DNA of 64,000 nucleotides from Ramlibacter tataouinensis (GCF_001580455.1 NZ_CP010951.1:4303001-4367000), one strand, 5' to 3'; shown: positions 18,966 to 28,321, numbered from the stretch's first letter. Numbers and translations are program-made. Notes: generated by a model from the letters alone, not told the origin.

Positions 18966-20300
18966 TTGGAGATCTGGATCCTCGCCGCCCTGGCGGTCGC
19001 CAACCTCTTGCTCGTCGGCCTGTTGCTGATGCGCAAGCCGCCCTCCGGCGATTCCGCGCGCGTGGAACTGCTGGCCGCCAGCGAGCGCCTGGAGCGCGAG
19101 CTGCGGCGCGAAATCAGCGAAAGCGCGCGCGGCTCGCGCACCGAGCTGATGCAGCAGCTGGCCACCTTCCAGGACGCGGTGGTCAGGCAGTCGGCGGAGG
19201 CGACCCGCACCCAGAACATCCAGATCGACGCGTTCGCGCAGCAACTCGCCCTGCTGCAGAAGACGCTGTCCGACACCCTGTCCGCGCAGTTGCAAAGCCT
19301 GGGCGAGTCGAACGCGCGCCGCATCGCGGAGGTTCGGGCGACGCTGGATGCGCAACTGGCGCAGCTGCAGCAAACCAACAGCGCCAAGCTCGACGAGATG
19401 CGGCGCACGGTGGACGAAAAGCTGCAAAGCACGCTGGAAAAGCGCCTGGGCGAGAGCTTCAAGCAGGTGGCCGAGCGCCTGGAGCAGGTCCACAAGGGCC
19501 TGGGCGAGATGCAGACGCTGGCGCAGGGCGTAGGTGACCTGCAACGCGTGCTCACCAACGTCAAGACGCGCGGCATGTTCGGCGAGGTGCAGCTCGAGGC
19601 CCTGCTCGAACAGGTGCTCACCGCCGAGCAATACGGCCGGCAGGTGGAGACCAAGCCGCGCAGCAACCAGCGCGTGGACTTCGCGATCCGCTTCCCCGGG
19701 CGCAACGGCGACGGCATGCCGGTGTGGCTGCCGGTGGACGCCAAGTTCCCGCGCGAGGACTACGAGCGCCTGCTCGACGCGCAGGAGCGGGCCGACACCG
19801 CCGCGGCGGAGGCGGCGGCCCGCGCACTGGAGACGCGCATCCGCCAGGAGGCCAAGTCGATCAGCGAAAGCTACCTCTGCCCGCCCTACACGACCGACTT
19901 CGCGATCCTGTTCCTGCCAATCGAAAGCCTCTATGCCGAAGTGCTGCGGCGCCCCGGCCTGATGGACAGCCTGCAGCGGCAGTACCGGGTCACGATCGCC
20001 GGGCCGACCACGCTGCTGGCCATGCTCAACAGCCTGCACATGGGTTTCCGCACGCTGGCGCTGGAGCAGCAGGCTTCCGAAGTCTGGAAGGTGCTCGGGG
20101 CAGTGAAGACCGAATTTGAGCGCTACGGCATCTGGGTCGAAAAAGTCCGCGAGCAGGTGCGCAAGGCATCCGACACGCTGGACACCGCGCACACCCGCAC
20201 CAACCAGATGCGCCGCGCGCTGAAGGTGGTCGAGGCGCTGCCGGAGGCCCAGGCCCAGGCGCTGCTGCCGCAGGCCGAAGGGGACGAAGCCACGGCATGA
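18966..20300 (+). CDS. rmuC: DNA recombination protein RmuC
   Basis: 444-residue protein with an N-terminal membrane segment (about 2-21), a long coiled coil (about 30-190, rich in Glu, Gln, Arg and Leu) and the RmuC core, including GMFGEVQLEALLEQ, WLPVDAKFPREDYERL and PPYTTDFAILFLPIESLYAEV. RmuC limits inversion of short repeats and has a nuclease-like fold; the reaction is not settled. The start is TTG, preceded by GGAAAG at about 9 nt; no ATG lies nearby. Its stop overlaps the next ATG. Confidence 0.93.
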   Translation: MEIWILAALAVANLLLVGLLLMRKPPSGDSARVELLAASERLERELRREISESARGSRTELMQQLATFQDAVVRQSAEATRTQNIQIDAFAQQLALLQKTLSDTLSAQLQSLGESNARRIAEVRATLDAQLAQLQQTNSAKLDEMRRTVDEKLQSTLEKRLGESFKQVAERLEQVHKGLGEMQTLAQGVGDLQRVLTNVKTRGMFGEVQLEALLEQVLTAEQYGRQVETKPRSNQRVDFAIRFPGRNGDGMPVWLPVDAKFPREDYERLLDAQERADTAAAEAAARALETRIRQEAKSISESYLCPPYTTDFAILFLPIESLYAEVLRRPGLMDSLQRQYRVTIAGPTTLLAMLNSLHMGFRTLALEQQASEVWKVLGAVKTEFERYGIWVEKVREQVRKASDTLDTAHTRTNQMRRALKVVEALPEAQAQALLPQAEGDEATA

Positions 20301-21448
20301 CGGGTGGGCTTCAACCCGCGCTCGCGCGGCTGATCGCCGGTCAGATCTTTCTTCATGCCTGCATGGCGGGCACGCGCATGGCTGCGCCGCTGCTGGCGCT
20401 GCGCAGCGGACAGAGCGAGGCTGCAGTGGGCGTGCTGCTGGCACTTTTCGCGCTGACCCAGGTGTTCCTGGCACTGCCGGCGGGGCGCTTCGCCGATCGG
20501 CACGGTGTGAAGCGCCCGGTGGGCTATGCCGTCATCGCGGCCAGCATTGGCGCAGGACTCGCCGCGGCCTGGCCGGTGTTTCCCGTGCTGTGCGTGGCGG
20601 CGCTGCTCACCGGCGGTGCCACCGGCGCGGCCGTGATCGCCCTGCAGCGCCACGTGGGCCGCGCAGCCGAGAACCCCACCCAGCTCAAGCAGGTGTTCTC
20701 ATGGCTGGCCATCGGCCCGGCGGTGTCCAACTTCATCGGGCCCTTCGCTGCGGGGCTCATGATCGACCTCGCGGACTTCTGGCTGGCCTTCCTGCTCATG
20801 GCCGCCTTGCCGCTGGTCGCGTGGCTGTGGGTCCGCAACGTGAAGGAATTGCCCCCGGTGGTGCGCCCCGCGTCGGCTGGGCGCAGCAAGGCGTGGGACC
20901 TGCTGGGCGAGCCGGGTTTCCGGCGCCTTCTCATCGTGAACTGGCTGCTGGCCTCATGCTGGGACGTGCACACCTTCGTGGTGCCGGTACTGGGGCACGA
21001 GCGGGGCCTGTCGGCGTCTGTGATCGGCACCATCCTCGGCGCCTTCGCCGTGGCGGCGGCGCTGGTGCGGCTGGCGCTGCCCCTGCTGGCCGCGCAGCTG
21101 CGCGAGCGGGTGGTGGTGAGCACCGCGATGCTGGCGACCGCGCTGCTGTTCGCGATCTATCCCTTGATGCGGGGGGCGTTCGGCATGGGACTGTGCTCGG
21201 TGCTGCTGGGCGTCGCGCTGGGCAGTGTGCAGCCGATGATCATGAGCATGCTGCACCAGATCACGCCCGAGCACCGGCACGGCGAGGCGGTCGCCATGCG
21301 CCTCATGGCGATCAACGCGTCCAGCGTGGCCATGCCGATGCTGTTCGGCGCCGCCGGCGCCTTCATCGGCATTTCGGGCGTGTTCTGGATCGTGGGCGCC
21401 GCGGTGGGCGCCGGGGCGCGGACGGCGCTGCGCCTCGGCCGGCACTAG
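20297..21448 (+). CDS. MFS transporter
   Basis: 383-residue major facilitator with 12 predicted helices and the loop 2-3 motif GRFADRHGVKRP (MFS signature A). It resembles drug/metabolite efflux-type carriers of the DHA1 kind; the substrate is unknown. The ATG overlaps the rmuC TGA (ATGA), so the two are coupled, although no shared function is evident. It converges with the LOG-family gene, with 9 bp between them. Confidence 0.88.
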   Translation: MTGGLQPALARLIAGQIFLHACMAGTRMAAPLLALRSGQSEAAVGVLLALFALTQVFLALPAGRFADRHGVKRPVGYAVIAASIGAGLAAAWPVFPVLCVAALLTGGATGAAVIALQRHVGRAAENPTQLKQVFSWLAIGPAVSNFIGPFAAGLMIDLADFWLAFLLMAALPLVAWLWVRNVKELPPVVRPASAGRSKAWDLLGEPGFRRLLIVNWLLASCWDVHTFVVPVLGHERGLSASVIGTILGAFAVAAALVRLALPLLAAQLRERVVVSTAMLATALLFAIYPLMRGAFGMGLCSVLLGVALGSVQPMIMSMLHQITPEHRHGEAVAMRLMAINASSVAMPMLFGAAGAFIGISGVFWIVGAAVGAGARTALRLGRH

Positions 21449-21457
21449 AGCCCGAAC

Positions 21458-22321
21458 TTACAGCCGGTAGAAGTTCTTGATGATGTCCCAGGCGCTGACC
21501 ACGTCGTCGGCATGCTGGAACAGTTCCAGGTCGTCCGGCGAAATCACGCCCTCGTCGATCAGCACGTCAAAGTCGATCAGCCGCTTCCAGTAGTCGGTGC
21601 CGAACAGCACGATGGGCACCTGCTTGGATTTGCGGGTCTGAACCAGCGTGATCACCTCGAACAGCTCGTCCAGTGTGCCGAAGCCCCCGGGGAAGGCGAC
21701 CATGGCCTTGGCGCGCATCATGAAGTGCATCTTGCGCAGCGCGAAGTAGTGGAACTTGAAGGACAGGTCCGGCGTCACAAAGCGATTCGGTTCTTCCTCC
21801 ATGGGCAGCGCGATGGACAGGCCCACGCTGATGCCGCCGGCTTCGTGTGCGCCGCGGTTCGCCGCCTCCATGATGCCGGGGCCGCCGCCGGTGCAGACGA
21901 ACAGCTTGTCGACCGGTTTCTTGCCTGCGCTGTATTCGGCGACCAGCCTGCCGAATGCGCGGGCCTTCTCGTAGTAGTGGGCATTGCGCTCGCACAGCCG
22001 GGCGCGGCGCAGCAACGCTTCGTCGCCGGACCTCTCGGCCGCAGCAAGCAGCGCTGCCGCCTCCTGCTCGCTGCGAAAGCGCGCGCTGCCGAAGACAACG
22101 ATCGTGTTCTCGATGCCCTGGCCCTGCTGTTCGAGGTCGGGTTTGAGCAACTCGAGCTGAAAGCGAATGCCTCGCGTTTCGCGGCGCAACAGGAATTCGG
22201 GATCGGCGAAAGCCAGGCGGCTGGCGTCGGGGTCGAGGGGGAGCCCCTCGCGCGAGTGGGCCTGCAGGGTGGCCCACGCATCGGCCAGCCGCCGATCGTG
22301 GAGGTTTCTCGTGGAAGGCAT
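21458..22321 (-). CDS. TIGR00730/LOG-family Rossmann protein (nucleotide phosphoribohydrolase-like)
   Basis: 287-residue protein with the LOG signatures CTGGGPGIMEAANRGAHEAGG and FPGGFGTLDELFEV. LOG enzymes remove ribose 5-phosphate from cytokinin or other nucleoside monophosphates; bacterial members often act as nucleotide 5'-monophosphate nucleosidases. This is the longer form, with about 100 residues before the core. The frame is open for 104 codons upstream, but MPSTRNLHD at 22321 is the first plausible start; the upstream part is antisense to the divergent gene. Confidence 0.88.
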   Translation of the reverse strand: MPSTRNLHDRRLADAWATLQAHSREGLPLDPDASRLAFADPEFLLRRETRGIRFQLELLKPDLEQQGQGIENTIVVFGSARFRSEQEAAALLAAAERSGDEALLRRARLCERNAHYYEKARAFGRLVAEYSAGKKPVDKLFVCTGGGPGIMEAANRGAHEAGGISVGLSIALPMEEEPNRFVTPDLSFKFHYFALRKMHFMMRAKAMVAFPGGFGTLDELFEVITLVQTRKSKQVPIVLFGTDYWKRLIDFDVLIDEGVISPDDLELFQHADDVVSAWDIIKNFYRL

Positions 22322-22415
22322 GGTGCCATTCTGCGACAAGCAGGGATTTTGATTAGGCCTTGCCGCTGCTTCTCGGCTATTCTTCCGCCGGGGAAAATCT
22401 CGGGGGGAGCGAGGT

Positions 22416-23066
22416 TTGGAGGAGACGCTATACCACGTGCAGCTCGAGGGCCGCAGCGTCGGCCCATACGACAGGCGCACGATCATCGGCATGCGCATCA
22501 GGAAAGCCCTGACCAGCGCGGATGTGCTCATCGGCAGGGATGGGTCGCGGTCCACCGTGGCCGACCTGATCGGCAGGCGAGGACCGGCTTTCAGCCCGAC
22601 CCGCACCGGCAGCTTTTCTCTGGTGCAGGCCACTTATACGGCGGCGCTGGTCCGCAGGGCCGCGCGCGGGGCCGGAATCCCGTTATTTCGCGGCGAGATG
22701 GAGGCTCGTGTGCAGAGCGATGTCTTGCGGCTGGCCGGGCGCTTCCGGCGGAACTTCGCCTGGAAGGAAGACCGCGTCAAGATCCCCTTGAAGGACTTCG
22801 TGCATGCGCGCGTCCGGGGCTCGCTGGTGGACCTCTGCCTGCGTGCGGTCAATGGACGCAGGCTGCACCGCGTGACCCTGGAACTGTTCACGCCCGAAGC
22901 GGCCGGTGAGTTCGTCGACTGGCTGCCGGAAGCCACGCCGTTTCCGGAGAACGCGGGCCGCCTCGGCGCGGCGGGCCTGCCGGTTCAGCCGCTGATGGCC
23001 GCTGCCCTGGGCGTCGTGCTGACCGTCGGCATCGTGCTGATGGCCGTGCTCAGGCACAGCAGGTAG
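22416..23066 (+). CDS. Hypothetical protein with GYF-like N-terminus and C-terminal membrane anchor
   Basis: 216 residues. The first 55 residues (YHVQLEGRSVGPYDRRTI, then IRKALTSADVLI) resemble GYF_2/DUF4339-type domains, which bind peptides in other proteins; the middle 60-185 is unrecognised, rich in Arg; residues about 193-212 form one hydrophobic helix followed by RHSR, giving a tail-anchored arrangement with the bulk in the cytoplasm. The start is TTG with GGGGGAG about 8 nt upstream. Function unknown. Its 3' end overlaps the convergent DUF3445 gene by 17 bp. Confidence 0.7.
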   Translation: MEETLYHVQLEGRSVGPYDRRTIIGMRIRKALTSADVLIGRDGSRSTVADLIGRRGPAFSPTRTGSFSLVQATYTAALVRRAARGAGIPLFRGEMEARVQSDVLRLAGRFRRNFAWKEDRVKIPLKDFVHARVRGSLVDLCLRAVNGRRLHRVTLELFTPEAAGEFVDWLPEATPFPENAGRLGAAGLPVQPLMAAALGVVLTVGIVLMAVLRHSR

Positions 23067-23829
23067 CCAGCCACGCCAGCAGGGGCTCGCGCGCGGGTGC
23101 GAGTCCTTTGTAGGCCAGCACGGCGTCCGTCATCGATGCCAGCGAGTCGTGCAGGCGCCGGGCTGCGCCGGGCACGCCGGCCACCGCCGGCAGCGGCTCC
23201 AGCATGACGTGGATGGCGAACACCGCCTGCCGCGTGCCGCGCCCCACCGGGAAGAAGGTCTGGCGCTCCACCCGCAGCCAGCAACGCTGCGCGAAGGCCT
23301 GGGCGTCGTCGGGGGCGGGCCAGGGTTCGCGCGGGTGCCGCCGGGGGTGCTGGTCGTAGCGCCCGGAAGGGCTGATGGTCCACACATGGCGTTCCCAGCA
23401 CTCGCCGGAGGTCACCAGCCTGACCAGCGGCTCGGATGCCGCCAGCAGCGCCGCATTGTCGGCCACTGGCGCGTGCAGCGCGGCGAAGTGCAGGCCGACC
23501 TTGTCTTCCGGCGCCCAGTGGGAAGGCACGGACACGCACAGCCAGGGCAGGGTGGCGCTGTCGCCGTCCAGCACCGCCAGGTCCTGCTCGCAGGCGAGCT
23601 CCAGCGGCGTGTCGCCGGGCACGCGCTCGGCGATGGCCTGCAAGGCGGGTGTGGGATCGAAGCCGGGGGCGACGTGTCGCGACTGCCCGGCCTGCAGGAC
23701 GGCGAGCTTTTCGCGATACAGGGCGCTTCCGGGCGCCAGCGGCACCAGCTGGGGATCCTCCGGTGCTATGCGGCGCAGGCCGGGCTGCATCCGGAACGGG
23801 ACGGTGACGTTGTCGAAATCGAAGTTCAC
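23050..23829 (-). CDS. DUF3445 haem-dependent oxidative N-demethylase alpha-like protein
   Basis: 259-residue protein of the DUF3445 family, whose studied member HodM is a PAS-fold haem subunit demethylating dimethylamine-type substrates. Features are CVSVPSHWAPEDKVG in the middle, RLVTSGECWERHVWTISPSGRYDQHPRR, and RVERQTFFPVGRGTRQAVFAIHV near the end. No reductase or ferredoxin partner genes are adjacent, so the activity may differ or use partners elsewhere. The first 12 residues carry no signal peptide. It converges with and overlaps the preceding gene by 17 bp. Confidence 0.8.
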   Translation of the reverse strand: MNFDFDNVTVPFRMQPGLRRIAPEDPQLVPLAPGSALYREKLAVLQAGQSRHVAPGFDPTPALQAIAERVPGDTPLELACEQDLAVLDGDSATLPWLCVSVPSHWAPEDKVGLHFAALHAPVADNAALLAASEPLVRLVTSGECWERHVWTISPSGRYDQHPRRHPREPWPAPDDAQAFAQRCWLRVERQTFFPVGRGTRQAVFAIHVMLEPLPAVAGVPGAARRLHDSLASMTDAVLAYKGLAPAREPLLAWLATCCA

Positions 23830-23876
23830 GGCGGTCCCTCAACTATCCGGCATTTCTCTGCGGCATTGCAGGCACC

Positions 23877-23903
23877 AAAAAGAAAGGCTCCTTTCGGAGC
23901 CTT
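23877..23903 (-). terminator. Rho-independent terminator of efp
   Basis: AAGGCTCC-TTTC-GGAGCCTT (23884-23903) gives an 8-bp stem; on the minus strand it is followed by TTCTTTTT, 20 nt past the efp stop. Confidence 0.8.
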
Positions 23904-23922
23904 CGCGACGGGTGCCGTGCGC

Positions 23923-24477
23923 TTAGACGCGGCGGCGGTATTCGCCTGTGCGCGTGTCGATTTCCACTTTGTCGCCCTGGGCCACGAAGATCGGCACGCC
24001 GATCTCGAAGCCGGTGGCGATCTTGGCGGGCTTGAGCACCTTGCCGGACGTATCGCCCTTGACGGCAGGCTCGGTCCAGGTGATCTCGCGCTCCACGCTG
24101 GTGGCCAGTTCGACCGAGATGGCCTTGCCCTCGTAGAACACCACTTCGGCGGGCATGCCTTCCTCGAGGTAGTTCAGCGCGTCGCCCATGTTTTCCTTCT
24201 CGACCTCGTACTGGTTGTACTCGGTGTCCATCCAGACATACATGGGATCGGCGAAGTAGGAGTAGGTGCAATCCTTCTTGTCCAGGACGATCTGGTCCAT
24301 CTTGTCGTCGGCCTTGAACACGATTTCCGTGCCCTGGTTGTTCAGCAGGCTCTTGAGCTTCATGCGCACGGTGGCTGCGTTGCGGCCGCCGCGGGCGTAT
24401 TCGGTCTTCAGCACGACCCAGGGGTTGCCGCCCTGCATGATGACGTTGCCGGCGCGGATTTCTTGAGCGATTTTCAT
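23923..24477 (-). CDS. efp: Translation elongation factor P
   Basis: 184-residue EF-P relieves ribosome stalling at polyproline. The three beta-barrel domains are complete, ending in DTRTGEYRRRV. The loop that reaches the peptidyl-transferase centre reads YARGGRNAATV with Arg at position 32, the residue modified by rhamnose in EarP-type bacteria, in place of the Lys used by EpmA/EpmB systems. earP lies directly upstream on the same strand, which agrees. Its own terminator follows. Confidence 0.97.
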   Translation of the reverse strand: MKIAQEIRAGNVIMQGGNPWVVLKTEYARGGRNAATVRMKLKSLLNNQGTEIVFKADDKMDQIVLDKKDCTYSYFADPMYVWMDTEYNQYEVEKENMGDALNYLEEGMPAEVVFYEGKAISVELATSVEREITWTEPAVKGDTSGKVLKPAKIATGFEIGVPIFVAQGDKVEIDTRTGEYRRRV

Positions 24478-24632
24478 AAGCGGATTGAGAGGCTTAGGTA
24501 GGGGCCGGCAGCGTGCATGAGGCTGGATGGGGCTGCGGCAGGGGCGCGTATCGCGCAGAGCCTGCTATTTTAGCCTTTTTCATGAGGCAGGTCCCGAATG
24601 CCCCTAAAGCGCGGCCGGGGCCCGATGGGGAG

Positions 24633-25679
24633 TCAAGGACGGAAATCGGCCACGAAGCCCAGCAACTGGCTGGCGAGTTCGTCCTGCGCCAGCAGCCTGG
24701 CGCGCGCGGCCGAGACGCTATCCGTCCAGGCTGCCGAATCGAAGACCGGCAGCTCGCCGCCGACGCCGCTCCACGCCTCGTGGAAGCGCCGCAGGCCGGA
24801 GGGCGCCTGCATCCAATCGAGAAAGGCGCGCAGCTTGGCGTGGTGGGCGTCATCATGCTGCGGATAGATCTGCCACACGAAGGGCCGGCCGGCCCAGAGC
24901 GCGCGCACCAGCGAATCCTCGCCGCGGACGAAGTTGGCGTCGCAGCTCCAGAGCAGGTGATCGAATTCCGATTGCGCCAGCAGCGGCAGCCAGCTGACCC
25001 GCAGTTGCGGCGAAGGCGGAAGCCGTTCGAGCGCCGCGCGCACGGCCGACGCGGCACGCCCCGCGGTGACCAGCAGGCGCGTCGGCGTTTCCGCGTCCGC
25101 CAGTTGCCGCAGCCAGGGCTCGAGTCCGGGCGGTTCGTAGCAAAAGAGACTGACCAGGCGCTCGCTGCCCCGCTGCAGCCCCATGCGCTGCAGCCAGGCC
25201 GCGGAATCGAAAGCCGCCTGCCGCCTCGCCAGGTCCTGCTCGCGCAACAGCCCGCCGGTGCTGGCGGTGAAACCGGGATAGAAAAACCGCTTGGTCAATC
25301 CGGCCGCCGGCCCGGACATGACGGGGGAGGGCAGGCCGTGGCTGCGCTCGGCGAACGATTCCGCCGTCAGGTACTCGAGATTGATCCAGGCCGGCTGGCG
25401 CCCGCGCGCGCGCGCCAGCGCGGCCAGTTCCGCCTGGAACGCCGGCGGGAGCTCACAGCCGAAGGCTTCGATCACGGCATCGCCGGGGCCGGGCTCGGGC
25501 GACCAGGGCATGACCTCCACCCCGGGCTGCCCATGGGGCGCCATCCACGCCAGGGCGCTGGAGTCGTCGACGCGCAGCCGCACCCGTTCGCCGCGCCGGG
25601 CGAGCTCCGCGGCCAGGCGCCAGCACACGCCGATGTCGCCGTGGTTGTCGATGACCTTGCAGAAAATGTCCCAGAGCAT
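24633..25679 (-). CDS. earP: EF-P arginine rhamnosyltransferase EarP
   Basis: 348-residue GT-B glycosyltransferase that transfers L-rhamnose from dTDP-rhamnose to Arg32 of EF-P. The N-terminal DIFCKVIDNHGDIGVCWRLA holds the two Asp required in characterised EarP, and the C-terminal half has FVRGEDSLVRALWAGRPFVWQIYPQ with the conserved Glu and nucleotide-sugar contacts. I take ATG 25679 (MLWDIFCKV), which starts the family homology; a TTG at 25715 is possible. It lies 155 bp upstream of efp and is divergent from uvrC, 46 bp away. No dTDP-rhamnose biosynthesis genes are in the window. Confidence 0.93.
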   Translation of the reverse strand: MLWDIFCKVIDNHGDIGVCWRLAAELARRGERVRLRVDDSSALAWMAPHGQPGVEVMPWSPEPGPGDAVIEAFGCELPPAFQAELAALARARGRQPAWINLEYLTAESFAERSHGLPSPVMSGPAAGLTKRFFYPGFTASTGGLLREQDLARRQAAFDSAAWLQRMGLQRGSERLVSLFCYEPPGLEPWLRQLADAETPTRLLVTAGRAASAVRAALERLPPSPQLRVSWLPLLAQSEFDHLLWSCDANFVRGEDSLVRALWAGRPFVWQIYPQHDDAHHAKLRAFLDWMQAPSGLRRFHEAWSGVGGELPVFDSAAWTDSVSAARARLLAQDELASQLLGFVADFRP

Positions 25680-25725
25680 GACGTCGTCGGTACTGATCCG
25701 CGGGATTGTCCACAATAGCGGCTGT

Positions 25726-27702
25726 ATGTCCGAGAGTCATTCCGAACAGCTGCTGGCACAGGTGGCGGCGCTTCCGCCGTTGCCGGGGGTGTACCGGTAC
25801 TTCGACGCGCAGGACGGCGTCCTCTACGTCGGCAAGGCGCGCAACCTGAAGAAGCGCGTTTCCAGCTACTTCCAGAAGAACCACGGCGGCACCCGCATCG
25901 GCCACATGATCGGGAAGATCGCGCGGCTGGAGACCACGGTCGTGCGCTCCGAGGCCGAGGCGCTGCTGCTCGAGAACAACCTGATCAAGAGGCTCAATCC
26001 GCGCTACAACATCCTGTTTCGCGACGACAAGAGCTATCCCTACCTGAAGATCACCGGCTCACCCGACCAGCCGGGACTCGCGAGCACGAGCGCGGACGGG
26101 CGGCCGTCCGCGCCCACGGCGGCGCAGTTCCCGCGCATGGCCTATTATCGCGGCGCGGTGGACCGCCGGCACCGCTACTTCGGCCCCTATCCCAGCGCCT
26201 GGGCGGTGAAGGAGTCCATCCAGCTGCTGCAGAAGGTGTTCCGCCTGCGCACCTGCGAGGACACGGTGTTCGCCAACCGCACGCGGCCCTGCCTGCTCTA
26301 CCAGATCAAGCGCTGCTCCGGTCCCTGTGTCAATCTGGTGTCGGGGCCGGACTATCAGCGCGACGTCGAGAACGCCGAGGCCTTCCTGCACGGCGAGACC
26401 CATGCCGTGCTGGCCGAGCTGGAGCAGCGCATGATGCAGCACGCCGACCGGCTCGAATTCGAACAGGCGGCCGAGCTGCGCAACCAGATGTCGGCCTTGT
26501 CCAAGGTGCTGCACCAGCAGTCGGTGGAGACCATCTCGGACAAGGACGTGGACATCCTCGCGGTGCGCGTCCAGGGCGGGCGCGCCTGCGTCAACCTCGC
26601 GATGGTGCGCGGCGGCCGGCACCTGGGCGACCGCGCCTACTTCCCCTCGCACGTCGAGGATGCCTCGGCGGTGCAGGACTTCGACGACAGCAGCGAGCAG
26701 CAGGAGTGCACGCCGGTCGAGGTCCAGGTGCTGGAAGCCTTCATCGCGCAGCACTACCTCGACGTGCCCGTGCCGGCCTGCCTGATCACCAGCCATCCGG
26801 TTGGGCAGGAACTGACGTCGGCGCTGTCGCAGCAGAAGGGCATGAAGATCGCCACCGTGCACAACCCGCGCGAACAGCGGCGCGTGTGGCTGGAGATGGC
26901 CGAGAAGAACGCCGAGATCCAGCTGGCCCGCCTGCTGGCCGAGGAAGGCTCGCAGCAGGCGCGCACGCGCGCGCTGGTGGAGGCGCTGGACCTGGCGCCG
27001 GACAACCTCGACACCTTCAGGGTCGAGTGCTTCGATGTCTCGCACACGGCCGGAGAGTCGACCCAGGCCTCATGCGTGGTGTTCCACCACCACAAGATGC
27101 AGAACTCGGAGTACCGCCGCTACAACATCGACGGCATCACGCCGGGCGATGACTATGCGGCGATGCGGCAGGTGCTGATGCGCCGCTACGGCAAGATGGC
27201 CGAAGCCGGCCGCGACCCGCCAGAAGCAACGCCACGTGGCGGCGGCGCGCAGCGGCTGCCCGACCTGGTGCTGGTGGACGGCGGCAAGGGGCAGGTGAGC
27301 ATGGCGCGCGAGGTGTTCGCCGAACTGGGCCTGGACCTCGCGGTGATCGTCGGCGTGGAAAAGGGCGAGGGGCGCAAGGTCGGGCTGGAGGAGCTTGTCT
27401 TCGCCGACGGGCGCGACAAGGTGTACCTGGGACGGGATTCCGCTGCCCTGATGCTGGTGGCGCAGATCCGCGACGAAGCGCATCGGTTCGCCATCACCGG
27501 CATGCGCGCGCGAAGAGCGAAGGTGCGCGTGGGCGGCAGCCGCCTCGAGGAAATCCCCGGCATCGGCGCCAAGAAGCGGGCGCGACTGCTGCAACGGTTC
27601 GGCGGCGTGCGCGGGGTCGCGGCCGCGGGCGTGGACGACATCGCCGGCGTCGAAGGAATTTCGCGCGAGCTGGCGGAGGAGATCTACCGGGCATTGCACT
27701 AG
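25726..27702 (+). CDS. uvrC: UvrABC system protein C
   Basis: 658-residue incision nuclease of nucleotide excision repair, cutting 3' of the lesion with its N-terminal GIY-YIG domain (GVYRYF...LYVGKARNLKKRV) and 5' with the RNase H-like C-terminal domain (VECFDVSHTAGESTQASCVVF, LVLVDGGKGQ). A UVR domain (about 225-260) and two helix-hairpin-helix motifs at the end (EIPGIGAKKRARLL) are present. The first domain carries an extra Ser/Pro-rich stretch after YLKITG. The ATG at 25726 starts the homology; the frame upstream is antisense to earP. Confidence 0.96.
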   Translation: MSESHSEQLLAQVAALPPLPGVYRYFDAQDGVLYVGKARNLKKRVSSYFQKNHGGTRIGHMIGKIARLETTVVRSEAEALLLENNLIKRLNPRYNILFRDDKSYPYLKITGSPDQPGLASTSADGRPSAPTAAQFPRMAYYRGAVDRRHRYFGPYPSAWAVKESIQLLQKVFRLRTCEDTVFANRTRPCLLYQIKRCSGPCVNLVSGPDYQRDVENAEAFLHGETHAVLAELEQRMMQHADRLEFEQAAELRNQMSALSKVLHQQSVETISDKDVDILAVRVQGGRACVNLAMVRGGRHLGDRAYFPSHVEDASAVQDFDDSSEQQECTPVEVQVLEAFIAQHYLDVPVPACLITSHPVGQELTSALSQQKGMKIATVHNPREQRRVWLEMAEKNAEIQLARLLAEEGSQQARTRALVEALDLAPDNLDTFRVECFDVSHTAGESTQASCVVFHHHKMQNSEYRRYNIDGITPGDDYAAMRQVLMRRYGKMAEAGRDPPEATPRGGGAQRLPDLVLVDGGKGQVSMAREVFAELGLDLAVIVGVEKGEGRKVGLEELVFADGRDKVYLGRDSAALMLVAQIRDEAHRFAITGMRARRAKVRVGGSRLEEIPGIGAKKRARLLQRFGGVRGVAAAGVDDIAGVEGISRELAEEIYRALH

Positions 27703-27754
27703 GCTTTGATCGAACTGGGCTCAGCCGGCCACCGCGCCATGCCAGAATCGAGGC

Positions 27755-28321
27755 ATGTTCCTCACGGTACCCACGATCCTGACCTGGACACGCATCGTCG
27801 CCATTCCGCTGATCGTGGGGGTGTTCTACCTGGGTCTCAATCCGGCGGTCCAGAACCTGATCGCCACCGCCATGTTCATCGCCTTCGCGGCGACCGATTG
27901 GCTCGACGGCTACCTGGCGCGCAAACTCAATCAGGCGTCCTCCTTCGGCGCCTTCCTCGATCCGGTCGCGGACAAGTTCCTGGTCTGCGCCTGCCTGCTG
28001 GTGCTGGTGCACCTGGGACGGGCCGACGTGTTCGTGGCGCTGATCATCATCGGGCGTGAGATCGCGATCTCGGCCCTGCGTGAATGGATGGCGCACATCG
28101 GCGCCGCCAAGAGCGTGGCCGTGCACATGCTGGGCAAGGTCAAGACCACGGTGCAGATGGTGGCCATTCCCTTCCTGCTGTTCGACGGCGTGCTGTTCCG
28201 GCTGATCGACACGCGCACCTGGGGCACCTGGCTGATCTGGCTGTCGGCCATCCTCACCGTCTGGTCGATGGTCTACTACCTGCAAAAGGCGCTGCCAGAG
28301 ATCCGCAGCCGGGTGAAGTGA
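27755..28321 (+). CDS. pgsA: CDP-diacylglycerol--glycerol-3-phosphate 3-phosphatidyltransferase
   Basis: 188-residue inner-membrane enzyme making phosphatidylglycerophosphate, the committed step to phosphatidylglycerol and cardiolipin. The CDP-alcohol phosphotransferase motif DG-x2-AR-x8-G-x3-D-x3-D is complete in DWLDGYLARKLNQ followed by GAFLDPVADK. About five hydrophobic helices are seen. It follows uvrC by 52 bp on the same strand, the same uvrC-pgsA pairing found in E. coli. The stop overlaps the start of the next gene. Confidence 0.96.
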   Translation: MFLTVPTILTWTRIVAIPLIVGVFYLGLNPAVQNLIATAMFIAFAATDWLDGYLARKLNQASSFGAFLDPVADKFLVCACLLVLVHLGRADVFVALIIIGREIAISALREWMAHIGAAKSVAVHMLGKVKTTVQMVAIPFLLFDGVLFRLIDTRTWGTWLIWLSAILTVWSMVYYLQKALPEIRSRVK

